The notes beneath the pieces are model-generated. The model did not search any database and had not been told where the DNA came from. It saw only the letters and a program-made list of their open reading frames with translations. From a virus, in the IMG/VR virus record IMGVR_UViG_3300043119_000806, positions 1-25,473 of that record: a DNA stretch of 25,473 bases; one strand, written 5' to 3'. Of this stretch, positions 15,338-21,757 are shown in pieces. A program made the position numbers and the translations under genes. Positions within the stretch are counted from its first letter, which is position 1, and each line of letters begins with the position of its first letter.

Positions 15338-15367
15338 ATTAGTTGCACAAGTTGCAACTTGATGCAA
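15338..15367 (-). promoter_or_regulatory. Candidate promoter of the Cro-like/early operon
   Basis: On the minus strand TTGCAT (15367-15362) and ACTAAT (15343-15338) are 18 nt apart and resemble -35 and -10 elements. The operator at 15342-15358 covers the spacer and touches the -10, the expected arrangement for a CI-repressed promoter. Transcription would start close to the ATG at 15331. Confidence 0.5.
15342..15358. promoter_or_regulatory. Operator 1, GTTGC-N7-GCAAC
   Basis: Perfect 5-bp arms around ACAAGTT in the cI/cro intergenic space. It overlaps the candidate cro promoter. A degenerate neighbour (GTTGC-N8-GCAAG, 15351-15368) overlaps its right arm, and a lone half-site GTTGC is at 15376-15380. 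Confidence 0.75.
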
Positions 15368-15418
15368 GCCCCGAAGTTGCACGCTGGCCGAACGTCGAAA
15401 ACCACCCGATTTGGTAGA

Positions 15419-15435
15419 GTTGCAACATGAGCAAC
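15419..15435. promoter_or_regulatory. Operator 2, across the cI start codon
   Basis: GTTGC-AACATGA-GCAAC; the spacer contains the ATG (15427-15429) of the CI-like gene. Binding here would block initiation or early elongation of cI, a natural site for autoregulation or for Cro. A weak -10 (TAGAGT, 15415-15420) overlaps it. Confidence 0.7.
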
Positions 15436-15768
15436 ACGATCCAGATCCACGGCGACAAGACACCGCAGCGCATCCACTACATCGTCGAGTGGGCGGAGAA
15501 GCGGAACCTACGCCAGGCGGACATCGTCCGGGAGGTCGGCGCGGACAAGGGACTGGTCTCGCGCTGGTTTACAGGAACCCTGCCCAAGCAGGACTATCTC
15601 GAAAAACTGGCTGGCCTCTTCGGCACAGATGTGCCGGGTCTATTCCATCATCCTGATGATGACTGGCTAACGCGCTTCTTCCGCGACAAATCCGAAGAAC
15701 AGCGCGATCGGGCAATCGAAATGCTCAAACTGATGTTCAAGGAACAGAAAGACGGCACGACCGGCTGA
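15427..15768 (+). CDS. CI-like repressor, short XRE type
   Basis: 113 residues. An XRE-type helix-turn-helix, LRQADIVREVGADKGLVSRWFTGTLPKQDYLEKLAGLF (about residues 29-66), is followed by a short C-terminal helix (EEQRDRAIEMLKLMFKEQ) likely to form dimers. It lacks the S24 peptidase domain of lambda CI, so SOS cleavage is not expected and induction must work otherwise. It should bind the GTTGC-N7-GCAAC sites on both sides of the gene. The ATG lies inside operator 2 and just 7 nt after a weak -10, with no ribosome site, so the mRNA is perhaps leaderless. The divergent Cro-like partner supports the lysogeny role. Confidence 0.85.
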   Translation: MSNTIQIHGDKTPQRIHYIVEWAEKRNLRQADIVREVGADKGLVSRWFTGTLPKQDYLEKLAGLFGTDVPGLFHHPDDDWLTRFFRDKSEEQRDRAIEMLKLMFKEQKDGTTG

Positions 15769-15807
15769 CCGCCCGCCGTCCCTATCCATAAAAACTCACA
15801 GGCTACA

Positions 15808-15832
15808 GCGCGCCGAATCGCATCCGGCGCGC
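15808..15832. terminator. GC hairpin after cI
   Basis: GCGCGCCG (15808-15815) pairs perfectly with CGGCGCGC (15825-15832) around a 9-nt loop, 40 nt past the cI stop. No T-run follows, so termination may be inefficient or factor-dependent. Confidence 0.45.
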
Positions 15833-15868
15833 GGTTGCATGTCGTGCTGAAAGAACGTCGCGCGTCAA

Positions 15869-15885
15869 GTTGCACTTTGCGCAAC
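15869..15885. promoter_or_regulatory. Operator 3, downstream of cI
   Basis: GTTGC-ACTTTGC-GCAAC, a perfect match in arms and spacing to operators 1 and 2, in the convergent space between cI and the secreted-protein gene. Confidence 0.7.
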
Positions 15886-15902
15886 TTTGCCTCTTTACAC
15901 TA

Positions 15903-15919
15903 GTTGCACTTTATGCAAC
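15903..15919. promoter_or_regulatory. Operator 4, downstream of cI
   Basis: GTTGC-ACTTTAT-GCAAC, 34 nt from operator 3. The two share the spacer start ACTTT. A -10-like TACACT (15896-15901) lies between them but no good -35 is seen, so the promoter controlled here is not established. Confidence 0.7.
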
Positions 15920-16068
15920 CTTCTCTCTGTCCCGCCAACCCCGAAGCGGGATTTCTCCGCCAGTCCGTCGCCGCCGTCCACACCTCCAGGGCGGCGGCGA
16001 TGGGGTCCGGAGAGCCGGGCAAAGGCAGCGAGGCCATCATGCGACAGTCAGCATTCACGACCACACCC
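15920..16068. other. Remainder of convergent gap after cI
   Basis: With the hairpin and operators described separately, the gap between cI and the secreted-protein gene totals 300 nt. The rest has no ORF with coding character and no recognisable RNA. Confidence 0.4.
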
Positions 16069-16425
16069 TCACCGGGGCATGAGCATATCATCGGCGATCG
16101 TGCCGTCCGGTCCGTAGAGCGCCAGCGCCTCGGAACAGACCTCGCTCAGCGTTCGGGTTCTGAGCCGCGCTGCCGCCTGGCTGCGCCCGGCGGATATGGC
16201 GAGAAAGTCGCCGCCGGCCCGGGCGCGGATCTGGCCGATGTCGACGCCCTTGAGCGTCGCCCACAGCTCGACCGCCTGATAGTCTATCTCGACACTGGGG
16301 CAGGCGCTGCCATAGGCGAGGATTTCTCCGGCCAGTCGCGCCGCACGCTCGTCGGCAAAGGCATTGGGCACGAAAAGGATGCCCACCAGGGCGACGGCCA
16401 GAACGGCCATCTTGCTTTTCCGCAT
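16069..16425 (-). CDS. Small secreted (periplasmic) protein, possible moron
   Basis: 118 residues with a clear Sec signal peptide: basic MRKSK, hydrophobic AVLAVALVGILFV, then a probable AFA-D cleavage near residue 23. The mature part has two Cys (in GSACPSVEIDY and LSEVCSEAL) that could form a disulfide, and no known domain. ATG at 16425 follows GGGGGA. It is transcribed opposite to both flanking plus-strand genes and is isolated, as lysogenic-conversion (moron) genes often are. A role in host-surface change or superinfection exclusion is only a guess; a chromosomal-type housekeeping origin cannot be excluded. Confidence 0.75.
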   Translation of the reverse strand: MRKSKMAVLAVALVGILFVPNAFADERAARLAGEILAYGSACPSVEIDYQAVELWATLKGVDIGQIRARAGGDFLAISAGRSQAAARLRTRTLSEVCSEALALYGPDGTIADDMLMPR

Positions 16426-16519
16426 GTCGATCCCCCATACTACTTTCGCGCGCATCATGACGCCGAACCTGCCGACAGGCAAGCGGACCACCTGACCCCG
16501 TTCGGCGCGCGCGTGCCGC

Positions 16520-16551
16520 CGCCGATCGCCGTTCCTCCCCGGCGGTCGGCG
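16520..16551. other. Long stem-loop in divergent intergenic region
   Basis: CGCCGATCGCCG (16520-16531) pairs with CGGCGGTCGGCG (16540-16551): 12 pairs including one G-T, with an 8-nt loop. It lies between the divergent secreted-protein gene and the right operon. It has no T-run; it may be a leader structure, an attenuator or a protein site. Confidence 0.5.
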
Positions 16552-16611
16552 CGCTTACCCGATCTCACCGTCGCTTTTTGCCTCTCTCCGCAGATCCTGC
16601 GCAGCCGCGCG

Positions 16612-16677
16612 GTGGAACTGGCCGTGCTCGCCCCCCTCGTCTTTGCTTTGGCTTACGCCATCGCCGCGAGGATCTGA
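16612..16677 (+). CDS. Possible 21-residue membrane peptide
   Basis: A GTG at 16612 opens a 21-codon frame ending TGA 2 nt before the next ATG. It encodes a single hydrophobic helix (ELAVLAPLVFALAYAIAARI). There is no clear ribosome site, and the frame is open further upstream. Coupling to the next membrane-protein gene suggests it may be real, but evidence is thin. Confidence 0.25.
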   Translation: MELAVLAPLVFALAYAIAARI

Positions 16678-16679
16678 CG

Positions 16680-16949
16680 ATGGGCACGCTCCTCATCCTC
16701 TCACTGGCCGGCAATTTCGTCCTCGGCATTCTGTTCCTCGTCCGCATTGTCCGCGGCGACGATCGCTGCCAAGCCGCCGAACTGGCTGCTGCAATCGACT
16801 ATGCGCTCGACGTGCTGCTCTTCCTCGAGGCGCGCTGCTTCCTGCGCATGCTGCGCAATGGCCGCGCCCGCGAGATCGCCGAGCGCTTCCCCGGCTGGTC
16901 GGATTATCGCGACCGCCACATCGCCGCCAATCTGGATCTGACCGTATGA
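16680..16949 (+). CDS. Small membrane-anchored protein
   Basis: 89 residues. The N-terminus is one transmembrane helix (LLILSLAGNFVLGILFLVRI, residues 4-23), followed by a charged soluble part with AIDYALDVLLFLEARCFLRMLRNGRAREIAERFPGWSDYRDRHI. No known family. It is the first well-supported gene of the right-hand plus-strand operon; its stop overlaps the next start (ATGA). It could be an inner-membrane protein acting in exclusion or regulation, but nothing in it shows which. Confidence 0.65.
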   Translation: MGTLLILSLAGNFVLGILFLVRIVRGDDRCQAAELAAAIDYALDVLLFLEARCFLRMLRNGRAREIAERFPGWSDYRDRHIAANLDLTV

Positions 16950-17665
16950 CGCCGCGCCCGCTCTCCCCAGCCTCGGTCGATTGCTTCCGTGTCGACGGCA
17001 GCCTGATGGATCTCGCCCGGCCCGATCCGGCCGAGGTGGATTTCGCGGTTCTCGCCGGCGCTTTGTCGCGCATTGCCCGCTTCTCCGGCATGCCGGCGGG
17101 CGGCGCGCTGTCCGTTGCGCAGCACTCGGTCATGGGCGCGGAAGCGCTGCTGGCCGAGGGCGAGGACGAACTGACCGCAGCGCTCTTCCTGCTGCATGAC
17201 GGCCATGAATATCTGATCGGCGACAAGACGCGCCCCTTCCAGGCGCTGCTCGCCGCCGTGCTGTCCGACCGCCATGGCGCGGCCATAGGCCAGGCGCTGC
17301 ATCGCGCCGTGGGCGACATCAAGGCCGGCTGGGACGAGGCCATCTACACCGCAGCGAAGCTGCCGCCGCCGTCGGCCTGGACCAATCGTCAACGCATGGT
17401 GGTCGAGGCCATGGACGAACGCATGGTGGCGGCCGAGAGCCTCGCACTCTTCGGCCCGAAGGCCGCCGACGGCATCCCCCTACGGCGCCGGCTCCACCTT
17501 CCGAAACTCAAGGGCGCGATCCGCCCCTGGGGCCCCATGCTCGCCGAGGAGCGCTTCCTCGCGCTGTTCAAGAAGCTGCGCGGCTACCAGCTCTTCTGCG
17601 ACCAGAAGGCCATCCACGCCGCCCATGTGGCGGCCAGCACCCAAAAACCGACCAAGCGAGGCTGA
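16946..17665 (+). CDS. HD-domain phosphohydrolase (YfbR-like)
   Basis: 239 residues. The HD metal site is visible: SVAQHSVMGAEALL (His60), then LFLLHDGHEYLIGDKTRPFQ with His84-Asp85. This is the pattern of YfbR-type 5'-nucleotidases that remove phosphate from deoxynucleoside monophosphates; the HDxxEyxxGD segment is typical. Phage members adjust the nucleotide pool. The ATG overlaps the membrane-protein stop (ATGA) and its stop overlaps the next start (TGATG). With the MazG-like gene nearby it forms a nucleotide-metabolism pair. The substrate is inferred from family only. Confidence 0.85.
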   Translation: MTPRPLSPASVDCFRVDGSLMDLARPDPAEVDFAVLAGALSRIARFSGMPAGGALSVAQHSVMGAEALLAEGEDELTAALFLLHDGHEYLIGDKTRPFQALLAAVLSDRHGAAIGQALHRAVGDIKAGWDEAIYTAAKLPPPSAWTNRQRMVVEAMDERMVAAESLALFGPKAADGIPLRRRLHLPKLKGAIRPWGPMLAEERFLALFKKLRGYQLFCDQKAIHAAHVAASTQKPTKRG

Positions 17666-18012
17666 TGATGAAACCCGATCTTGTCCTGTGCGACACCCCG
17701 GCGCGGCCCTTTGCCAACGGCCACGCCCTGTTTGCAACCTTCACCGCGGGTGAAACCCGCGACGGAACCACAAAGGACGGCAGCCCGCGCATGGCCACCC
17801 ATGCCGCCGGCGCCGCCGTGCTTCTCGACGGCAATGGCAATCTCCTTGCCGGCCCGATCGATTGCGACGGCGCGGAAAACCTTGCCATCGCCATCGTCGA
17901 GGGCAATTCCCGCGCCCTCACCGAGCCCGCCGCCAATCTTCGCCTCGCCATCGCCTACCTCGCCCTGCTCGACGGCGCCGCCGCATTGCTGGGAGGCAAG
18001 GTCCATGGCTGA
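17665..18012 (+). CDS. Hypothetical phage protein
   Basis: 115 residues, unknown. Sequence such as HALFATFTAGETRDGTTKDGSPRMATHAAGAAVLLDGNGNLLAGPIDC suggests beta strands, and the C-terminal third is a helix (NLRLAIAYLALLDGAAALLGG). The ATG at 17665 overlaps the HD gene stop as TGATG; an ATG follows directly as an alternative start. It overlaps the MazG-like gene by 8 nt at its end. No family recognised. Confidence 0.65.
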   Translation: MMKPDLVLCDTPARPFANGHALFATFTAGETRDGTTKDGSPRMATHAAGAAVLLDGNGNLLAGPIDCDGAENLAIAIVEGNSRALTEPAANLRLAIAYLALLDGAAALLGGKVHG

Positions 18013-18322
18013 CATCACCCTCTGGCTTCCGGAATCGCGCACCGTCATTCACCAGGCGCTCGGCAAGGCGGCGGAAGAAGCCGCCGAACTGTCGAAGATC
18101 CTGTCGCGCTGCCTCATTCAGGGGCTTGATGCCTCCGATCCTAAGACGGGAATTCCCAATCGGGCAAGCCTCGCCGAAGAGCTCGCCGACATGGATGCCG
18201 CGATCGCATGGCTGTTCGAAGTCATCCCGATGGATGACGAGGCCCACAACGCCCGGGCCGACCGAAAGCTCGACGGCTTCCGCCGCTGGCAAGACATGCT
18301 GGAGGCCCACGCCCATGGCTAA
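18005..18322 (+). CDS. MazG-like nucleotide pyrophosphohydrolase
   Basis: 105 residues. It shows the all-alpha NTP-pyrophosphatase signature: KAAEEAAELSKILSR (acidic EExxE at residues 24-28) and, after a loop, SLAEELADMDAAIAWL (Glu58/Glu59, Asp62), which together bind Mg2+. Family members convert (d)NTPs to monophosphates; in phages they may lower ppGpp or clean damaged nucleotides. Next to the HD phosphohydrolase it could feed nucleoside monophosphates to that enzyme. The ATG at 18005 has GGAGG upstream inside the previous gene and overlaps it by 8 nt. Confidence 0.78.
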   Translation: MADITLWLPESRTVIHQALGKAAEEAAELSKILSRCLIQGLDASDPKTGIPNRASLAEELADMDAAIAWLFEVIPMDDEAHNARADRKLDGFRRWQDMLEAHAHG

Positions 18323-18494
18323 CCGCCCCTCGCGTCGCATCCGGGCCACCGGCACCGCCCTGCCCTTCCGCATCCATTTCAAGGACGGAACCACCCAGGA
18401 CGTCCGCGCAGAAACCGCCGACGAGGCGCGCAAATGCGCCCGCCCCGGTGAGATCGACAAGGTCAAGCTCAATCGGGAGAAGGTCCATGGCTGA
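18315..18494 (+). CDS. Small hypothetical protein
   Basis: 59 residues, basic at the N-terminus (MANRPSRRIRATG). The core, FRIHFKDGTTQDVRAETADEARKCA, looks like a beta hairpin plus helix. Start and stop overlap neighbours by 8 nt each (ATGGCTAA and ATGGCTGA). No family is recognised. Confidence 0.6.
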   Translation: MANRPSRRIRATGTALPFRIHFKDGTTQDVRAETADEARKCARPGEIDKVKLNREKVHG

Positions 18495-19764
18495 CAACAC
18501 CGATATCGAATGGACCGACGCCACCTGGAACCCGATCACCGGCTGTTCCATCGTCTCGCCGGGCTGCACCAACTGCTATGCGATGGCCCTCGCCGGCACC
18601 CGCCTCAAGAACCACGAAAGCCGCAAGGGCCTGACGAAACAGGTCAACGGCAAGCATGTCTGGACCGGCGAAGTTCGGTTCAACGCTGAGTGGCTCGACC
18701 AGCCGCTGCGCTGGACAAAGCCGCGCATGATCTTCGTCTGCGCCCATGGCGACCTCTTCGCCGAGGGCGTTCCGGACGAATGGATTGATCAGATCTTCGC
18801 CGTCATGGCGCTGGCGCCTCAGCATACGTTTCAGGTGCTGACCAAGCGGCCGGAGCGGATGCGGAAGTATCTGCAGTCAATCAGTAAAGCCGGATTATAC
18901 GGCAGGCAAATGGAGATGCGATCAGCAGTCAGGGCCATAAGTCCGGTCAAGAACTCTATTGCAGAGGCCGAGGCCGTGATGCGCGTTTCGGGAGCTCGAG
19001 AAAGCGGCACATGGGCCCCACTCCACAATGTCTGGCTCGGCGTCTCCGTCGAGGACCAGCGCCGCGCCGACGAGCGCATCCCGATCCTGCTCGACACGCC
19101 TGCCGCCATCCGCTGGATCAGCGCAGAGCCGCTGCTCGGGCCGGTGGATATCTCCCGCTGGACCGCCACAGCCCATGTCACCTGCAAAGCGTGCCGGAAC
19201 GCATTCTGGCTGCATAGCGCCGATCCGTGCCGTCACAAAGACGAGGGCGATGGCTGGACGCTCGCCTGCCCACATTGTGGCGGATGCCGCTGCAAGCCAG
19301 CCTGGAGCGAAATGGATGCCAGGTGCGGAACCGTAATGGAGCCGCCGCAGGACTGGATGGATCGCGAGATTGGTCGCTTCACCAAGGTGCACCCGACCAT
19401 TCAGGTCAAGTCCGGCCTCGACTGGGTCGTCGCCGGCGGCGAGAGCGGACCGGACGCCCGCCCCATGCATCCCGACTGGGCGCGCGTCCTGCGCGACCAG
19501 TGCGCCGCCGCCGGCGTGCCCTTCCTGTTGAAGCAGTGGGGCGAATGGGCGCCTCGCGGGCCGGAGAGCCTTGGCTATCCGCTCGTTGAGAACGTCCCAT
19601 GCCTACGGCTGACCGACCGAGGGGGGAATGGCAGCGATCTCGCGGCTGACGGAGGCAACCACGTGTGGATGCAGCGGTCTGGCAAACGTCTCGCTGGCCG
19701 CTTGTTCGACGGCGTCGAGCACAACGCCTTCCCCACCACTCCCCAACGAGAGGAGGCCAGGTAA
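18487..19764 (+). CDS. Gp37/Gp68-family protein, radical-SAM-like
   Basis: 425 residues. It begins [30 protein letters not shown], with Cys20, Cys27 and Cys30 in a CX6CX2C arrangement suggestive of a 4Fe-4S radical-SAM site, as in the Gp37/Gp68 (DUF5131) phage family. Later family blocks are [33 protein letters not shown] and QWGEWAP. A Cys-rich insert at residues 233-280 ([13 protein letters not shown]) may bind zinc. The reaction is not established. The part encoded by 18875-19015 (residues about 130-176) is noticeably richer in A/T than the rest and may be an inserted segment. The start is fixed by ATGGCTGA overlap; the stop overlaps ssb as TAATG. Confidence 0.85.
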   Translation: MADNTDIEWTDATWNPITGCSIVSPGCTNCYAMALAGTRLKNHESRKGLTKQVNGKHVWTGEVRFNAEWLDQPLRWTKPRMIFVCAHGDLFAEGVPDEWIDQIFAVMALAPQHTFQVLTKRPERMRKYLQSISKAGLYGRQMEMRSAVRAISPVKNSIAEAEAVMRVSGARESGTWAPLHNVWLGVSVEDQRRADERIPILLDTPAAIRWISAEPLLGPVDISRWTATAHVTCKACRNAFWLHSADPCRHKDEGDGWTLACPHCGGCRCKPAWSEMDARCGTVMEPPQDWMDREIGRFTKVHPTIQVKSGLDWVVAGGESGPDARPMHPDWARVLRDQCAAAGVPFLLKQWGEWAPRGPESLGYPLVENVPCLRLTDRGGNGSDLAADGGNHVWMQRSGKRLAGRLFDGVEHNAFPTTPQREEAR

Positions 19765-20240
19765 TGGCCGGTTCCGTCAACAAGGTCATCCTGATCGGCC
19801 ATCTCGGCGCCGACCCGGAAATCCGCCGCACTCAGGACGGCCGGCCGATCGCCAGTTTTCGCCTCGCCACCTCCGAAAGCTGGCGCGACAAGAACACCGG
19901 CGAGCGCAAGGAAAGGACCGAGTGGCACTCGATCACCGTCTTTTCCGAAGGCCTTGCCAAGGTCGTCGAGCAGTACCTGAAGAAAGGCTCGCCGGTCTAT
20001 ATCGAGGGCCAGCTCCAGACCCGCAAATGGCAGGACCAGGCGGGACAGGACCGCTACTCGACCGAGGTCGTCCTGCAGGGCTTCAACGCCAACCTGACCC
20101 TGCTCGGCTCGCCCAGTGGCAACCGCCCGCCGCCGGCCGGAGGTCCGGAAGAATACGGGCGCGAAACCAGCCGGGCGCCCACAGGTGCCGCCTCGACTGG
20201 CAGCTTTTCGCGCGACCTCGACGACGACATTCCCTTCTGA
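19764..20240 (+). CDS. ssb: Single-stranded DNA-binding protein
   Basis: 158 residues. The OB-fold starts typically ([21 protein letters not shown]), followed by [51 protein letters not shown] and the Gly/Pro-rich tail ending DDDIPF, the acidic tip that contacts host replication proteins. It coats single strands during phage replication, recombination and repair. The start is fixed by the ribosome site GAGGAGG and a TAATG overlap with the Gp37/Gp68-like gene. It is probably intact and supplies the SSB function for the primase, helicase and clamp also encoded here. Confidence 0.96.
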   Translation: MAGSVNKVILIGHLGADPEIRRTQDGRPIASFRLATSESWRDKNTGERKERTEWHSITVFSEGLAKVVEQYLKKGSPVYIEGQLQTRKWQDQAGQDRYSTEVVLQGFNANLTLLGSPSGNRPPPAGGPEEYGRETSRAPTGAASTGSFSRDLDDDIPF

Positions 20241-20335
20241 CGACGCAACCCTACAGGCCGAACGGCCGTCGCGGATCGTTCCGCGCCCCGTCCGGAGGAC
20301 CAACAGTCCGTGAGGACAAGGAAAGGAGCCACACC

Positions 20336-20677
20336 ATGAAAATTATCCGCGAGGCCGACATGCTGGTCGGAGTTCTCGAGCAGGGCGAATTGAAGGCCGA
20401 TCTGTCGGCCAAGATCGCCGAGGTCCTGCGCGAACTCTATGCCATGTCCGACGAGGCGCCCAAGGGCACCTTCAAGGGTTCCCTGACGCTGAAGATGAAG
20501 TTCTCGGTGCAGAACAACATGGCGACCATCAACAACGACATCTCGACCACCGTGCCGAAACGCCCGCGCCGCGCCGACGTCTTCTGGGTCACCGAGGACG
20601 GCGGGCTTTCCACCGAACATCCCAACCAGCGCGACATGTTCGGCGGCCCGCGCGCCATCGAAACGTCGCGTCCGTAA
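20336..20677 (+). CDS. Conserved hypothetical phage protein
   Basis: 113 residues, unknown. Helical N-terminus (MLVGVLEQGELKADLSAKIAEVLRELYAM), then a strand-rich middle (GSLTLKMKFSVQNNMATINNDISTTVPKR) and a C-terminus FWVTEDGGLSTEHPNQRDMFGGP. It has a strong ribosome site, GGAAAGGAG. It lies between ssb and the DUF2303 gene; such a pair recurs in rhizobial prophages as far as I recall, suggesting a replication or recombination link without proof. Confidence 0.7.
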   Translation: MKIIREADMLVGVLEQGELKADLSAKIAEVLRELYAMSDEAPKGTFKGSLTLKMKFSVQNNMATINNDISTTVPKRPRRADVFWVTEDGGLSTEHPNQRDMFGGPRAIETSRP

Positions 20678-20710
20678 CCCCCGCCTCACCGCCAGAAAAG
20701 GACCAGGACC

Positions 20711-21697
20711 ATGACCGAGAAGACCTCCAACGCCGCCCCGGCCGGCGAACCGCTGCTTATCAACCCCGGCTTCACCTCCGGCACGCCGATCGACATCGAG
20801 GCCGTCCGCCGCCTGGCCGATGACGCCGGCACCGAACTCGTGACGATCTATTCACCCCATAACAGCCTGCCTGCGGAAATCCCGATCCTCATCAACCGCA
20901 AGAACGGTTCGGCCGCTTCGATCCGCAGCCTGATCGAGGAATACCGCCTTTATCCCGAGCGCAAGAAGGGCACGGCGACCGTCAACACGCTCGACAGCTT
21001 TGTCGATCTGACCAACCGCCACAAGACCGATGACAGCGCGATCTTCGCCGATACCGACTGGCGCAACCCCTCTCTGACCGCCGTCGTCGACTATCACAAG
21101 AACGAATCCGGCGGCCTGGCCGACAATGGCAAGCACCGCGTCCACTATCCCTTCCCGCTGTCCGAGGAATGGCAGGCCTGGATCAGGCAGGACGGCAAGC
21201 CCATGGACCAGGCGGACTTCGCCGAATGGATCGAGGACCACCTGCCCGAGCTCGCCGCCCCCGAACCGCGCGAGGCCGACCATTACCTAAATCTCTTCGG
21301 CCTCAAGGTCGCCGCCCCCAACGAGATGGTCAAGCTGTCGCGCGGCCTGCAGATCCATGTCGAGAGCCGGGTGAAGAACAATGTCACCCTCCAGAGCGGC
21401 GAAGGCGAGATCACCTGGGACGAGGAGCACAAGGACTCCGCCGGCAACCGGATCACGGTGCCCGGCCTGTTCATCCTCAGCATCCCGCCCTTCTTCATGG
21501 GCACGGCGACGCGCATCCCGGTGCGCCTGCGCTACCGCGCCTCGGGCGGCACGATCAAGTGGTTCTTCAAGCTCCACCGCCCCGACGTCGTCATCACCGG
21601 CCAGATCGAGGAAGACCTCGCCCGCGCCGCCGAGGCGACCGGCCTTCTCTGCTATCGCGGCAAGCCGGAAATGGCTGCGGCCAGCGGCGCGATCTGA
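20711..21697 (+). CDS. DUF2303 (YfdQ-like) protein
   Basis: 328 residues. The pattern fits the DUF2303/YfdQ phage family: VVDYHKNESGGLADNGKHRVHYPFPLSEEWQAWIRQDGKPMDQADFAEWIEDHLPEL, then a strand-rich C-terminal half with LILSIPPFFMGTATRIPVRLRYR and WFFKLHRPD. The function is unknown; it is usually found among early recombination/replication genes of prophages, as here beside ssb and dnaN. The ATG at 20711 follows AAAAGGA. The gene appears whole. Confidence 0.85.
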   Translation: MTEKTSNAAPAGEPLLINPGFTSGTPIDIEAVRRLADDAGTELVTIYSPHNSLPAEIPILINRKNGSAASIRSLIEEYRLYPERKKGTATVNTLDSFVDLTNRHKTDDSAIFADTDWRNPSLTAVVDYHKNESGGLADNGKHRVHYPFPLSEEWQAWIRQDGKPMDQADFAEWIEDHLPELAAPEPREADHYLNLFGLKVAAPNEMVKLSRGLQIHVESRVKNNVTLQSGEGEITWDEEHKDSAGNRITVPGLFILSIPPFFMGTATRIPVRLRYRASGGTIKWFFKLHRPDVVITGQIEEDLARAAEATGLLCYRGKPEMAAASGAI

Positions 21698-21707
21698 CGT
21701 CGACCAT

Positions 21708-21734
21708 CGCCAGAGACCGGCCTGGTCTCTGGCG
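21708..21734. other. Perfect 11-bp stem-loop before dnaN
   Basis: CGCCAGAGACC (21708-21718) and GGTCTCTGGCG (21724-21734) are exact inverted repeats with a 5-nt loop. It lies 10 nt after the DUF2303 stop and 23 nt before the dnaN start. No T-run follows, so it is more likely an RNA-processing, stability or translational-control element than a terminator. Confidence 0.65.
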
Positions 21735-21757
21735 ACCACCTCAAGGGAAGCCTCACC

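Noticed and set aside
15077-15430. Plus-strand ORF with a good ribosome site (GGGGGA) opposite the Cro-like gene
   Set aside because: The peptide has no family resemblance, and it crosses the operators; the minus-strand YdaS/Cro pattern is much stronger.
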